Shown here in pieces: positions 1 through 11,252 of a stretch of 64,000 bases of DNA. The stretch spans positions 1 through 64,000 of the forward strand of contig MU626371.1 of assembly GCA_025603075.1 (NCBI GenBank), read 5' to 3'. A model generated the notes under the pieces. The model saw only the letters and a program-made list of their open reading frames with translations. It was not told where the DNA came from and ran no database searches. This DNA comes from Neoconidiobolus thromboides FSU 785. Taxonomy: Eukaryota > Entomophthoromycota > Entomophthoromycetes > Entomophthorales > Neoconidiobolaceae. How positions within the stretch are numbered: the first letter of the stretch is position 1; each line of letters opens with the position of its first letter. Both the position numbers and the translations under genes were made by a program.

Positions 1-699
1 CTATAAGTCGAAAGGTCTTAGTTTATGTGACTAAGATAGACTTGAATTATGAGGAATAGCACGTAATAGGTTACAAGCTATATAAGACAAATAGAATAGA
101 CAATACTAATGTAAAATCTATGTAAAATAATATTAAGAAAACTTAGTGGCTTTATTAAATGTTCGAGATATCAGGGATTAATTCAGTTAAAAAGCCTCGA
201 ACTATTATACTCTGTAAACTCTTTTATACTCTGAAAAGTATAAGTATCAAAATGGGAAGATAATATTCTTTTGGGTGGAACTAGAAATTCTCATAACAAA
301 TCAAAATAATTAACCATGGGACTGACGAAGCGATATTTCACAATTGTTGTTTTCTATACAAGCTAGACAACTATTAAATTCCACATTAGATGAACCCTGT
401 TTGCTATATAACGTCTCTACCATATCACTATAAGATTGAAAAATATATTAATTTTATTGGCAGCTAACTTAATATTGTCATTTATATACTTTTTTGCTTG
501 AACTTCAAACTTCTTAAAATCCCAAGATGATTCTTTCACATAATCATTTAAATTTATATATATATGTCTGTTAACTTTAATATTGGCTATTTTTATTATT
601 GAATGATGCTTTTAAGTTATCTTTTATCTATTTTACTTTATTTTTGAATTTGGATTTCACCTCATAATCTATGATCAAACTTATTTTCATCTTATTCAG
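1..699. other. Gene-free AT-rich sequence
   Basis: No reading frame with coding character was found on either strand. The minus-strand relics described at 700-1778 may extend a little into this segment, but no frame can be followed below about position 700. Confidence 0.5.
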
Positions 700-1778
700 C
701 ATTATTTAATACTTCCTTAATTAAATGTCCATTCTTATTTTGATTTTTGATTTGATATGGCATTTTCCTAAATAATTCCTTAATTGTTAATAACATTCTA
801 ATTATTTTCTCATTATTAAATTGTGTTAACTTGATTAATGCCTTGTTTATTGTTCAAGGCTTCCAGTAACTTTATTTCTTTATTTTTAATATTAACTATA
901 CTTAATAACTCTTGTACTTTTTTTAATTTATTTTTGTTGGGCTCGTTTGTGTCAAAGCTACATTAAGTTCATTTTGGTTAATTGCTAACTAATCTTTATT
1001 TGATTTAAGTTCATGAGTTATAGTGTAAAAATTGACTTCACACAAATTTATTTTACTTTTCAAACTAGCTGTTTCTTTATCACTTCTTAATTGAGACATT
1101 GAGATTAGCATTTAATATATGTGGATGTATTTTTGTGTTTAACAATTCTACTAATGATTTTTCCACTTAAATAGCGCTTAAAAGATAGAAAAAGTAATGA
1201 AGTCAAAAAAACACCCCATATTTAATTCTTCAATTTTATTATCCATTTTGTTAGTTTTATCTTCTAATTTGACTATTATACTCTTATCTCCTTTAGCTTC
1301 ATTATTTAATTCAGTATTGAGCTGACTTAAATTATTGGCTTTACTGCTTAATTTCTAATTGTCCTTTTCGTTTTGATTATTGCATTGTTATCTTCTTCGA
1401 ACTTAGTGATGACTATATTGTTGATGTTTCTTGAGCCATTAACATTTTAACACATTCATTTCGCCCTGTTTTTCATATCAACTGCTTCATCTCTATCTGC
1501 TTTAGTTTTAACATTGATATTGATGTTCAATTCATTTAATTGATCAATTTTTAACTTTAACCTTCCATTCTCTTGCTTTAATTCTCTAAATTTGTTACCC
1601 AATCCTCCATAAATCAATTCAGCTAAACAACTACTGTTTTCTCTACTTTTCATTTTTAATTCATCTTTAACTCGCTTTTACTACCAGGTTCTTAATAATA
1701 AAGAAAGGATTTTCTTTTAGTAAAGACTTTGCCTGGGTTTTTACTTGGCTTAAACTGATTTTCTCTACATTCGACATC
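700..1778 (-). pseudogene. Decayed coiled-coil protein gene carrying a MITE
   Basis: Reading the minus strand from an ATG at about 1778 gives MSNVEKISLSQVKTQAK, then a frame change near 1675, then a 65-codon stretch rich in Leu, Glu, Lys and Asn (KFRELKQENGRLKLKIDQL). Further frame changes follow, then NNEAKGDKSIIVKLEDK before a MITE at 1117-1221, and SQLRSDKETASLKSKINL after it. The pieces are in different frames, are broken by stops, and all look like one long coiled coil. I read this as a dead gene for a coiled-coil protein of unknown role. Its exact ends cannot be fixed, and a short-intron gene model does not rescue the frame. The coding texture is seen directly; the pseudogene status is inferred. 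Confidence 0.55.
1117..1221 (+). mobile_element. MITE copy 1 (ATATGGGGATGT family)
   Basis: About 105 bp with inverted termini (ATATGTGGATGTATTTTTG on the left, complement of ATATGGGGTGTTTTTTTG on the right) and the family core AATAGCGCTTAAAAGATAGA. It interrupts the decayed coiled-coil gene: coiled-coil coding texture is visible on both sides. Confidence 0.85.
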
Positions 1779-2512
1779 TTGTAAAACAAATTTCAAAAAG
1801 AGATTATATTTTCTCTATAAAGCTAGATTTAATTAATTCAGTCACTTATAAAATTTACTTAGTTTAGTTTAGCTTTGAGCTCTATAAATAGTTTACATAG
1901 CTTCGGTTTTAGCCAACTAAAAATACAATGTTTTATTATAATTGGATATTATTGTCTTTTTAATAGTATTCATTCAAAGTACCAAATTATTAAAATCAAA
2001 AGAATAAAAATTTATTAATGTAAGAAATAGTGTTGACCCAGTTCTATAAATTGTACTAGATAATAGTTAGAAAACATTTACGTTATTTATTTTTTATTTT
2101 ACTATTTAAAATAAAGTGATTAATTTTATTAGTTATAAGCACTTACTTTTATAGAATATAATTGTTTAGCATGCTTGTTCTAATTATTAGCAAACTAAAT
2201 ATCACTTTTTTTAACCCTATAAAATTAGTTTTACCGTTTTATAATGTTAAAAGATAAAACTTATATATTTCAATAATGAGGAGGATTTAATTGAGATGTC
2301 AGTTCAATAGTAGTAGCTTTATTTTCGAATAAAACTAAAGTTGTAAAACCTATAGTCATTTTTTTAAGTTTATTGATATAGAAGTAGTGCTCTTCAAATT
2401 TTACAATATATAAAGAGAATAACCAAATAAATGAAGCAGAAAAGATATTCATCTTTTAAATATAATACCCACTTGAAGAAACCGGAAAATGAATGATTGA
2501 AATGTCAACAGT
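1779..2512. other. Gene-free AT-rich sequence
   Basis: No supported gene. A 60-codon minus-strand frame at 2270-2452 has no recognisable domain or splice context and is treated as chance. Confidence 0.5.
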
Positions 2513-2615
2513 ATATGGGGCTATTTTTGATTTCATTATTTTTCCATTTTTTAAGCACTATTTGAACGGAAAAATTATTAGTGAAATTCTTAAATACAAA
2601 AATACATCCCCATAT
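2513..2615 (-). mobile_element. MITE copy 2 (ATATGGGGATGT family)
   Basis: Begins ATATGGGGCTATTTTTG and ends CAAAAATACATCCCCATAT, with the reversed core TTTTTTAAGCACTATTTGA. Length about 103 bp. The termini are nearly perfect inverted repeats. Confidence 0.88.
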
Positions 2616-2659
2616 ATTTAATTCCAAGCTAAGGCTTATGTTACTTTACCATGCTAAAT

Positions 2660-2990
2660 AGGAAATAGGATAAACTACAAAGGGATGAAAGGAAAGAGGC
2701 TGAAGCCATTAAAAATGAGACAAGACTAGTAGTAAGGTATGAACAGATAAGAAAGTGAAAGAGAACAAACAACAATTGTTAGAGGACTTGGTCAAAGCCC
2801 AAAATTCTCTAAAGACTAGAAAGGAGAGTTACAATCGAATAAGAGATTTTCAGCTTGGGGAAAGGGAAGAAGGGCTGAAGGATTTGCTGATGTGATAAGT
2901 TGCGATAGAAAGAGCAATAGATCCTATAATCATGAAGAGCACTGTATTAGGGATCTACAGGGGGGAAGATTCAAGGCTGGTGGAATGACT
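2660..2990 (+). pseudogene. Decayed coding island, charged coiled-coil-like
   Basis: This stretch is visibly richer in G and C than its surroundings. On the plus strand it reads KLQRDERKEAEAIKNETR and, after a one-base frame change, NKQQLLEDLVKAQNSLKTRK, then DFQLGEREEGLKDLLM and, in a third frame, IDPIIMKSTVLGIYRG. The pieces have the composition of a real charged protein but no frame stays open for more than about 50 codons. I take it as a relic of a gene or of a transposon-borne protein. The family is not recognised. Confidence 0.45.
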
Positions 2991-4084
2991 AAATGTTCTA
3001 ATATCTTTGTACTTTTCTATTTAGCCAGATTTCCATTCGTTATTCCTTAAAAAAACCCTTTAACCATTTGGGTACTATTCTTTAGAAAGTTTTGATTCCA
3101 AGCAAAAAGACTTTTATATAAATCTTAAAGGAGTCATAAATATCCCTAAGTTTACTATTTGTAGTAGTAGTAGAATGCTAGATTTACGATAAAAGGTTAA
3201 GAATAATTATGTGAAGAAATTAATCTGAAGCTGGAACGTGAGAATATTTAATTGAAGGAAGTTAGTTACTCTAGAGTGAGTGTTATTTAAGGGTTTTCAT
3301 TTAATAGATATATAACGGATATATTGGTCAAAATATACAAGTGGTCAAAAGTATATATTCTATAGAAATACCTAAATTCAATCGATATTTAAATGATTAT
3401 AAATCATTATAGATTCTTATGTTTCTGAGCTTTCTCCTTTACCATTTCGATATAAATAAATAAAATAACTGTTAAAATTCTAATGAAATTCGACATTGAT
3501 AATTTATATTAAAAACTTGTATAATATAAATTTAGTGTTATTTTTTAAAGCATATAATAGCTACTCTTAAATAAAGGAGAAACAATCAGACTCGAAATGG
3601 ATGAACATGTAAACATTTATTGTTTATTGTTTTACAAAAATTTAATTGTGTTGAATGTTTTACTTTAGTTTAAGTATAATAATTAAGGTAATACTTATTA
3701 AAGTTTAATAGATTATGTGTATATGTATATGTATATGTGTTTAATTGTAATTATAAATCGCATAAAGTTTAAAACCAATTAAAATTTGAAAACAAAAGGT
3801 CTATTAATTTTAAATTTTATAGCGATATTAAAATGTTTTTATTTGTAATAAATTTAAGTCTAATTGTAATAAAATCATTTTAAACAACTATGAACCCTCT
3901 ATTTACTTTTAAAAAAGAGAACTAAAAGTATTAAAATTACAACAAAATTTTACGAAGTATTATTTTTACCACACTTGCACTTACAAATAAAAATGAAATG
4001 TATGAAACAAAAATAAAAATCCAGTTTATTTTATTTATACTTTATAGTTATGTTTATATTTATAGTTTCCCACCAACTTTTAGT
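2991..4084. other. Gene-free AT-rich sequence
   Basis: No supported gene. It contains a small GTATAT tandem run near 3719-3741. It is downstream of the secreted-protein gene on the minus strand. Confidence 0.5.
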
Positions 4085-4563
4085 TTAAAAAGGCGTCAAT
4101 AAATTTAAATAAGGGATACCAGCATCAATATCAATGAATTTTTCTACCCCATTAATATCGAAATATACCCTAACTTTATTATTCAAAATAAAATTACCTA
4201 GAAAATAAAAGTATATACATTAAATTATACTGAAATTTATAAATCTAAAAACTTACCCAAATCATCATTAAAAACTTGAAAACGTTCCACCCTAACATTT
4301 GCATTTGTATTAAAATTTACTCCTGAGTTGAATGGAGTTTGGACATTGCCCGCTATCCCTACCCCTTTGCCCAAGGATTCTGCTAACACAGATTGTGTAT
4401 TGCCATTATTAAATGTATCTTGTTTAAACAATGCCCCATCGGTATTAGCATGACGATCTAATTCTTGATTATAATTCAAATTAACATCCGTACCAATACT
4501 TAAGATAGTTTTTAATATAGCCAAACATGGAACTAAATAGAAAATCATTTTTGTAATAAACAA
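4085..4563 (-). CDS. Small secreted protein, two exons
   Basis: I do not recognise this family. Exon 1 (4563-4257, or from the second ATG at 4548) encodes a hydrophobic N-terminus (MIFYLVPCLAILKTILSIG) typical of a signal peptide, then a hydrophilic Asn-rich stretch. A 59-nt intron (4256-4198, GTAAGT...CTAG) joins in frame to exon 2 (4197-4085), which reads NNKVRVYFDINGVEKFID and ends TPF. Without the intron the frame would stop after three extra codons. The second exon's alternating hydrophobic pattern suggests a small beta-rich domain. The mature protein has no Cys after the leader region, so it should lack disulfides. It stands alone and is unlike the secreted proteins at 28-41 kb. Secretion is inferred from the leader only. 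Confidence 0.7.
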
Positions 4564-5661
4564 TGTTATTGTTATATTTCATTATATATTACTATTTAAT
4601 CTATCATATCATTTTAATAAGATGCATCAGTACTTTAAAGATAAAATAACTTTTAAATAAAATTCAAAACTTAAGGGTGATAAAAAGTTTGTCTGCAAAC
4701 GGTTAAGTTTATTAGTAAGTTGTCTATTTTAAGTTAACAAGTAAGTGGGGATGAAATTCTATAGATTTATTTCTACAATTTACTAGCATTTAGTTAAAAT
4801 ATAAAAAAACATACTAGTTTTAATTTTCTAATTAAATGATATTAAATCATCTGTTAATATTTTTTACTTTTATTTAATGTGATTCATTTGATAAATTAAA
4901 TTTAAAAATTGATAAATTTAAAATATCTGCTTTCACATGATGCTATTAAAATTTCAGAACTCTAATTAATAAGAGTATCAAAGCTAATCAATTTCAAGCC
5001 AAGTATTGTTATCTAAATCAATTAACTCATTCATGAACTTCATGTGTAAAATACTCGTCTATATTTTGATCCTTGATTCACAGTATTATTAATATTATAT
5101 TAATAATTCTACGAGTATTTCTTACAATTTGATAATAAAGAATGAATCATAAAGGTTGTATTTTATTTTTAGCTGTTATCTGAAACATCAATAATAATTG
5201 GATTAAAACTAAAACTTGTTTCAGTTCAGAAAACTTCTAAAATTTTGATAAAAAATATTACCGAAATTAACTTTTTGATTGGACAGGAGTAATATCTTGA
5301 TTTTTTTTTCAAAAAAAGGTAGTTACAAATTAAATCAATTAGCATAAAGCTTTTACTAAGCTACAGTTAATATTAAAAAGAACAGTTAACTAAAAAAAAC
5401 AAGGTTCAAATGAAAGGATGAATTTTATTGGTCTAATATATAGAAATCACCTTTCTCGCACCACTTAAACTCATTTAAAATTAAGAGGGGAAAATGAATT
5501 TGGTAACAAAACTTGGAAAATACTTCGATTCTTATTTGATAACTTTACATACCAAGTAAAATGTATAGTAACACCCTTACTTTTAATTAAATAATTGTAA
5601 AAAAAAAAGATATATAAACATTAAGTTTCCATCAAATTTAATTTAATTTCAATCTTGAATT
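4564..5661. other. Gene-free AT-rich sequence
   Basis: Divergent intergenic region between the small secreted-protein gene (minus) and the Ser-rich gene (plus). It should hold both promoters. No motif stood out. Confidence 0.5.
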
Positions 5662-6930
5662 ATGCAATTAAAAAAAAAATTGAGCTATAATTTATTAAAT
5701 TTATTCCATTCGAATAATAACGAGGATAGTGCCTCCACTAAACATATTACTATCAATGAAGATCAACCAACAAAACATACTAGTAAACAATTAAAGCCTA
5801 CGCAGTCTTTGAATAATTTAAACCATAGTTCATTTAAAGCTGTGTTTAATAAATTGGTGCCAAATAAAAGAAATAGTGTTATACAACCTTTACAACCCAA
5901 TGTAACTCTTGAAGCTCCTCCTTCCCCTACTTTATCAGCCAGTTCTCATATCACCAGTTCTTCCGATTCTTCCCATTTTAATGACTTAGATTACCAACAT
6001 GAGGGTAGTTTACGTTCCATACCTTTACAAAAGATAGCCTCTTCCCCAATCTCTTCAGTCCAAGGTAAAATTTCCCCAAGGACAAGATCTAATTCACATA
6101 CAACAGTATCAAGTCAAGGCATTGCCTTAACTCATTCTAGATCTCATTCTTCATCCCAAGCAGAAGAAAGTTTAAATGAAAAAAGTACCAAGGTAGTGAA
6201 CAAAAAGAGTTCCTTTTCAGCTAATTTATCAAATTTATTTAAAAGTAATAAGACGCCATTAGGAGGAACATCCACTAAATCAATAGAGTTTATGAATCTT
6301 AATTTAAAAGCACCCGATATGGAAGTTTATGAGCCTTTTCAACATAGCTTAAGCTCAAATCATAAATCGGTAGTTAATATAGAAGAAATGAAAGCCAAAA
6401 AAATGTTTTTTTATTTCAAATTAATTAAAGAAAGTTTATTAATTGGTCAAAAGGTTACCGATAAATTATATATACCTAAACAAGTGTGGTATCAAAATAA
6501 CGTTAGCTTATCTAATATGGATGAGAAAGTCAAAAGATTACAATTATTAACTCAACATTTTAATAACTTAATGGAAAATGATTTTAATGAGTTATCAAGT
6601 GTTAAATGTAAATTAGAAGCTTTGGGTAGTAGTATTACTAACTTTCAAATCATCAATAAGGAAAAGAAAAAGAATGATGGTTACACCTTGACGGAATACT
6701 CCAGCATTTTATTAAATTTTTTAATTGAAAGTCAACATTTTGAGACCACTTACCTTTATCTATTAAAATTAAAAAAATGTCAAAATACTCAACAAGTTAA
6801 TAATGTCCTTCATCCTATTCATTGTGTTACTAATTATTTGATCCATACTTTATTAAGAGAATTATTTAGTGACATTACTATTCTCTTAAATCATTATCTA
6901 TCCTCTATCAATACTGATCTTCTTATTTAA
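5662..6930 (+). CDS. Ser-rich protein with repeated NL.NLF.SN motifs, unknown function
   Basis: Single-exon frame of 422 residues. I do not recognise the family. The N-terminal half is low-complexity and rich in Ser, Asn, Thr and Pro, with many SPxS and RSxS sites that look like phosphorylation targets. It contains related short motifs: SYNLLNLFHSN (residues 9-19), FKAVFNKLVPNK (about 59-70) and FSANLSNLFKSNK (about 185-197). The C-terminal 190 residues look folded and helical (SILLNFLIESQHFETTYLYL), with no obvious transmembrane segment. Layout with a disordered, probably phosphorylated N-terminus and a helical C-terminus fits a cytoplasmic regulatory or scaffold protein, but that is inference. 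An AT-rich leader with an A-run lies just upstream of the ATG. Lack of introns is unusual among its neighbours. Confidence 0.75.
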   Translation: MQLKKKLSYNLLNLFHSNNNEDSASTKHITINEDQPTKHTSKQLKPTQSLNNLNHSSFKAVFNKLVPNKRNSVIQPLQPNVTLEAPPSPTLSASSHITSSSDSSHFNDLDYQHEGSLRSIPLQKIASSPISSVQGKISPRTRSNSHTTVSSQGIALTHSRSHSSSQAEESLNEKSTKVVNKKSSFSANLSNLFKSNKTPLGGTSTKSIEFMNLNLKAPDMEVYEPFQHSLSSNHKSVVNIEEMKAKKMFFYFKLIKESLLIGQKVTDKLYIPKQVWYQNNVSLSNMDEKVKRLQLLTQHFNNLMENDFNELSSVKCKLEALGSSITNFQIINKEKKKNDGYTLTEYSSILLNFLIESQHFETTYLYLLKLKKCQNTQQVNNVLHPIHCVTNYLIHTLLRELFSDITILLNHYLSSINTDLLI

Positions 6931-7085
6931 ACCCTTTAACTCTATATGTTTATGCTATAGTATAGTATAATTTTGTATATATAAATATTATTTGTCTTAC
7001 AATCTTTCCCCAATGTTCATTAATTAATAAAAATAAAAATTTAAGTTAGATGTAGTTCTTATTCTTTAGTGTTTATTATTTAGCC
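6931..7085. other. 3' flank of Ser-rich gene
   Basis: AT-rich. It contains short matches to parts of the repeat unit that follows (TTTATGCTATAGTATAG and CCCCAATGTTCATTAAT), so the degenerate array may begin here. Confidence 0.4.
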
Positions 7086-9550
7086 TAATTATTTTCATAT
7101 AGTTATTTATATGCTAGTATCTAGAATTGGGATACTGATATGAGTAGTGTTACAATAATATAATAAAGAATAAATATGAAATAAAAATAAAGGTCACAAA
7201 TCGAGCATTAAAATAAAGGAGCATATAGAAAACCTCCTATTATTATTCAAAAATTATATAGAAAGTTAAACCTTAATCTTAGTGTCACTTCCGCTTTACA
7301 ATCTATTGTTTTTACCTTATATTTATATGCTATTATATTAGAATAGTGATGCTATTGTGGGTGGTATTGTATTAATACAGATAAGGAATAAACTACAAAA
7401 AGATAAATCTTATAACCAGGCATTGTTTATGGAAGGTATATAAAAAACCATATCGTTATTTGAAAAACACGAGTTTAAAAACTTAATCAAGTATCACTTC
7501 CACTATAAAATGTACCAATTTTTTATTAAAAGCTTTTTCGCATGTTTGCTAAAATCTATATTCAAGTTTGATATCTCTTATTCTTAATAACTTATTTATT
7601 TCTATATACTTGTTTATATGCTATAATAAAGAATAATAGATTTTGATGTGGGTGAGTACTATGATAGAGTAATAAAGAATAAACTAAATTAAAATATACA
7701 GAGTTAGATTGCGCACAAAAAGAGAAGGCTTATAAAACCACTTATTATTTAAAAAAATATGTGGAACGTTGAAAAGTTTAATCTTACTACTATTTCCACA
7801 TTATAATATATTATTTTCCCACATACTTCCTCCCATTGTTTATTAATCAATATAGATTAAAGAATAAAAAAATCCTCAAACTAGCTACTTTATTATCATT
7901 TAAGATATTATTATCTATTGAATATATGTAGATATGTGAAATAGAGTGCTTGACATGGGTAGTTTTAGTTTAATCAAAAACATAATAGATTAATTAAAGG
8001 TAAAGTTACAACCGTATAGTTGACAAAGGAAAAACCATAACTAAAGCTACTTACTATTTGAAAAACAAATGAAACAAGTAAAAGGAGTAAAAGAATAGAC
8101 ACTACTTTTGTTATATAATGGATTATTTTTGTACTACGTCCTGCCTCTCATTGATCATTAATTTGTGAAAAATAACAGCATATAGACAGTAATGCAAAAA
8201 TGAGTAAACTAAATAACAAGTTATTAAGAATAGAAAACTATATACATTTAATAGAATAGAATAATAAAATTTGATGCGGATAAGTGTTGGATAAAATCAT
8301 AAAGAATAAACTAAAATAAAATATGTAAAGTTATAATTACGCATAAAAAGAGAAGGCTCACACAAAACCACTTATTAATATTTTAAAATAGATGGAAAAG
8401 ATAAAAATAATAGTGTCACTTCCACTTTATAATAATTTATTTTCACTTTGACTTTGTCAAATCCTTGTAATTTAATTCATTATATGGGGATGTATTTTTA
8501 TGTTTAAAAATTTTACTAACAATTTTTCCACTTAAATAGCGCTTAAAAATGAAAAAGATAATGAAGTCAAAAAAATACTCCCATATTTTATATTTTATAT
8601 TCACATTCTCCTTTATTCACTCTTAAAAAGTAAAGCATTTGGGGTTTTATCTATTCAAGTTTCATAAAAAAAAGTTTAATAGTATAAAAATAAATTATTG
8701 TATAGGATGATTCACTTGATAAAGTGAAGTATCATAATAATATAAATAAAGTTTAAATAAAAGTTTAAAACTTGTAATTGGAAGCATTGAAAAAAGCACA
8801 TAAGAAACTGATAATTAACAATTGAAGTTATACAAGATTAAAATAGCTTGGTTATAATGTTACTTTCATTTTAAAATGTAATATTTTCATTATACAACTT
8901 TTTCTAAATGTTTGTTAATATAAATATTCAACTTCAATAGTTTTTATTATTCTCAACTATTAATTATCTTAACTATTAACTATCTGAATTACATATTTCT
9001 AGAACTAGAGTAACTTGGAGGGTCCTTCTTAAGTATGTAAGCCCTTATTTTTATATTATTGTTTATATGCAATTATATTAGACTAATATATCTAGATGTG
9101 GTTGAGTATTAGAATAATATAAAGATAAATAAGAAATAAAAGGATAAAAGTTACAATTGAACCATTGTTAATATAAGGTAGAGTGAAAACTATTTATTGT
9201 TTAAAAAATTGTATCGAAAGTTTAATCTAAATGTTATTTCCACTTTATGATATATCACTTTATATCAAACGCTTTTTCCCATTTTTATTAACAAAATAAA
9301 AAACGTTAAAATCAGATATACCTTTTTATTTTTAATAGCTTATTATCCAGATCATTTATTTTTATATTATTGTTTATATATTAATATATTGAAATAACAG
9401 ATTTAAAGATGGATAAGTATTATTATAAGCAAAAACTAGTATTTTAAATTCAAAGTAAACGTAACGATCCTTACATCAATCATGAAAGATATACATAAAA
9501 CTACTTATCACAATCTTATAAAAAAATTACAAAAAGCTTAAAAAGTTTGG
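7086..9550. repeat. Degenerate tandem-like array, about eight copies of a 220-300 bp unit
   Basis: The same order of short blocks recurs about eight times. Each copy starts near TTTATATGCTATTATATTAG, then a GATGTGGGTGAGTATT-like block, then AATAAAGAATAAACTAAA, an AAAGTTACAA block, AAAACCACTTATTATTTAAA, and ends with GTGTCACTTCCACTTTATAA followed by TATTATTTT. Approximate copies: 7098-7320, 7321-7530, 7610-7850, 7915-8160, 8225-8460, 8700-8925 (weak), 9056-9295 and 9360-9550 (incomplete). Copies differ at many positions and by small indels, so the array is old. No frame is open through it. A MITE sits inside it at 8482-8586. Nature unknown: an old satellite, or a transposable element amplified locally. 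Confidence 0.7.
8482..8586 (+). mobile_element. MITE copy 3 (ATATGGGGATGT family)
   Basis: Begins ATATGGGGATGTATTTTTATG, contains AATAGCGCTTAAAAATGAAA, and ends with AAAAAAATACTCCCATAT. About 105 bp. It lies between two units of the degenerate array. Confidence 0.88.
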
Positions 9551-9956
9551 TTCTTAGTTACAAAAATGGCGGAAGTAAAGTATAAGAATATGTTTTCAAA
9601 AAATATTCTAATTAGGATATTGGGGTGAAAATCCAGAGATTAGAAGTGAATTTACTATTCTTTTATAAAAATTTTAAGGGATTGATAAAAAATATGTCAT
9701 TTCTAAAAATAAAAATTATTGAAGGACATGGTTCTTATTTGAAGAATTAATGAAGCTTTTGATGTAATTTTTAGATCCACCTTAAACATTGCAAAATTCT
9801 GATTTTTTTAATTTAAAATTTTGATGCTAATTTTAATAAAATTTCAAACAACCCCCACCCCCCTCGATCTTAGCAACTGGTTGAAAAAAAAACATTTCGA
9901 AGTAAATCATCCCTTTAAATCTCATAAATTACTAAAATCCAGTTCAACTTCAACTA
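9551..9956. other. Upstream region of the LYR-protein gene
   Basis: AT-rich. A short open frame starting at 9824 overlaps the gene's first exon in another frame and could not be joined to it by a plausible intron, so it is not called. Confidence 0.4.
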
Positions 9957-11080
9957 ATGCCCTTAATCATCAACTTCCAATTAATCTCAATACGATTAAT
10001 GGGGTATAAGCCACTTCCTCAATTATTAAATAAAAAAATCAAATCCTCTTTACCAACATGGAAACAAATACGGAAAAAACAAGTAGTACATTTATATCGC
10101 GATTTATTAAAATTAAGTACTCAATTTCAATTTGATATGTATCGAAACTATATACAAAACTTTACAAAAGAAAGATTTAAGTTTCATAAATTCCAATATG
10201 ATAATATAAAGTTAAAATTTTTGATACAGGAGGGGATAGAGGTAGGTAATGTTTTTTTGAGTGTTGGATTATAATGAATTAAAATAGAGATAGGTGAAAG
10301 AGAGGCTAGAGAAATGTCTAAAGGGAGATATAAGTGAATTGAAATTTCTAGACGACTTGGTTTGGGGTAGAACGGGTAAACTGAAACAAATAGTTGATTG
10401 TGTAAGTTTGAATAATATTAGTATCTTTATTGTATTTTATTGTTATTTTATACTTTATTTTATACTTTATTTTAGATAAAACAACATCCCAGAGTAATTA
10501 TTTATTAGATTATTCAATTTTTGTATTTAAAAATAACATAAAAGAAAGATACTCATCCACATCGATCTATCATCGACTTACGTTCTAAATTATCAAAGAT
10601 GAGATACCCATATTTAAAAATACCATTAGATCCGAGAGTATATGAACCAGAGATTAAAGAAAGGCCAAAGAAACTTAAACAAGCACCTAGTGCTAAAGGA
10701 TATTTAGTAAAAACCTCATTTGTTTATACTTTTATCAGATATCAAAATCGACCTCAACCTCATTGGTTTTCAATGATGTTAAAAAATCGATTATTACAAA
10801 GGCAGAAAAGAATGGACTTATATAATAGATTGAAAATGTATTTAATATTTAATCAAACGGAAATGATGTTTCTACAGCTATGTGGAGATGCGGAGGGTGT
10901 AAGGGAAATTGAGGAATTGAGTAGGTGTATTTTAGTTTTTTATTTGTTATTGATTAATCTTTTTTAGATGTGTTGCTTAATGATACAATACAGAAGCTTG
11001 AAAATGAAAATCAAGAATTACATCAAAAATATAAAGAGATTGCTAATAATTTTAAATTTCAAGTAAAAAAAATAGAATAA
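9957..11080 (+). CDS. LYR-motif protein, Cup1-like (mitochondrial)
   Basis: Five exons: 9957-10241, 10294-10401, 10476-10493, 10545-10920 and 10968-11080, giving 299 residues. The LYR-type helix is seen as VVHLYRDLLKLSTQF, followed by YRNYIQNFTKERF and the downstream signature EKCLKGDISELKFLDDLVWG plus RTGK. The C-terminal half (DPRVYEPEIKERPKK, SFVYTFIRYQNRPQPHW) resembles the extension found in fungal LYR proteins of the Cup1 type. LYR proteins generally bind acyl carrier protein in the mitochondrial matrix and help assemble respiratory complexes or Fe-S proteins. The precise role here is not shown by the sequence. The C-terminus is a short coiled coil. Exon 3 is a micro-exon of 18 nt, supported by frame and splice sites on both sides. 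The start is uncertain: an in-frame ATG at 9999 is equally possible. HAUS1-like follows on the same strand after 172 bp. Confidence 0.65.
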
Positions 11081-11252
11081 CAGTTAGTTTTATATTGGAG
11101 TATAGAAATAAAAAATTAAGTTAATATTTTTATTTGTTATTTTATTAAGTCAATTTCCAAATTTGGTAAATCGATTTTAAATATTTTTTTCAGTTGTTTT
11201 AACTTTATTTTTAATGTAATCAAAATCTTCTTTTTTAAACTGAATCAAAAGG

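Noticed and set aside
9824..10009. Open frame MLILIKFQTTPTPLDL upstream of the LYR gene as its first exon
   Set aside because: No intron with plausible splice sites joins it in frame to the LYR exon, and it overlaps that exon in a different frame.
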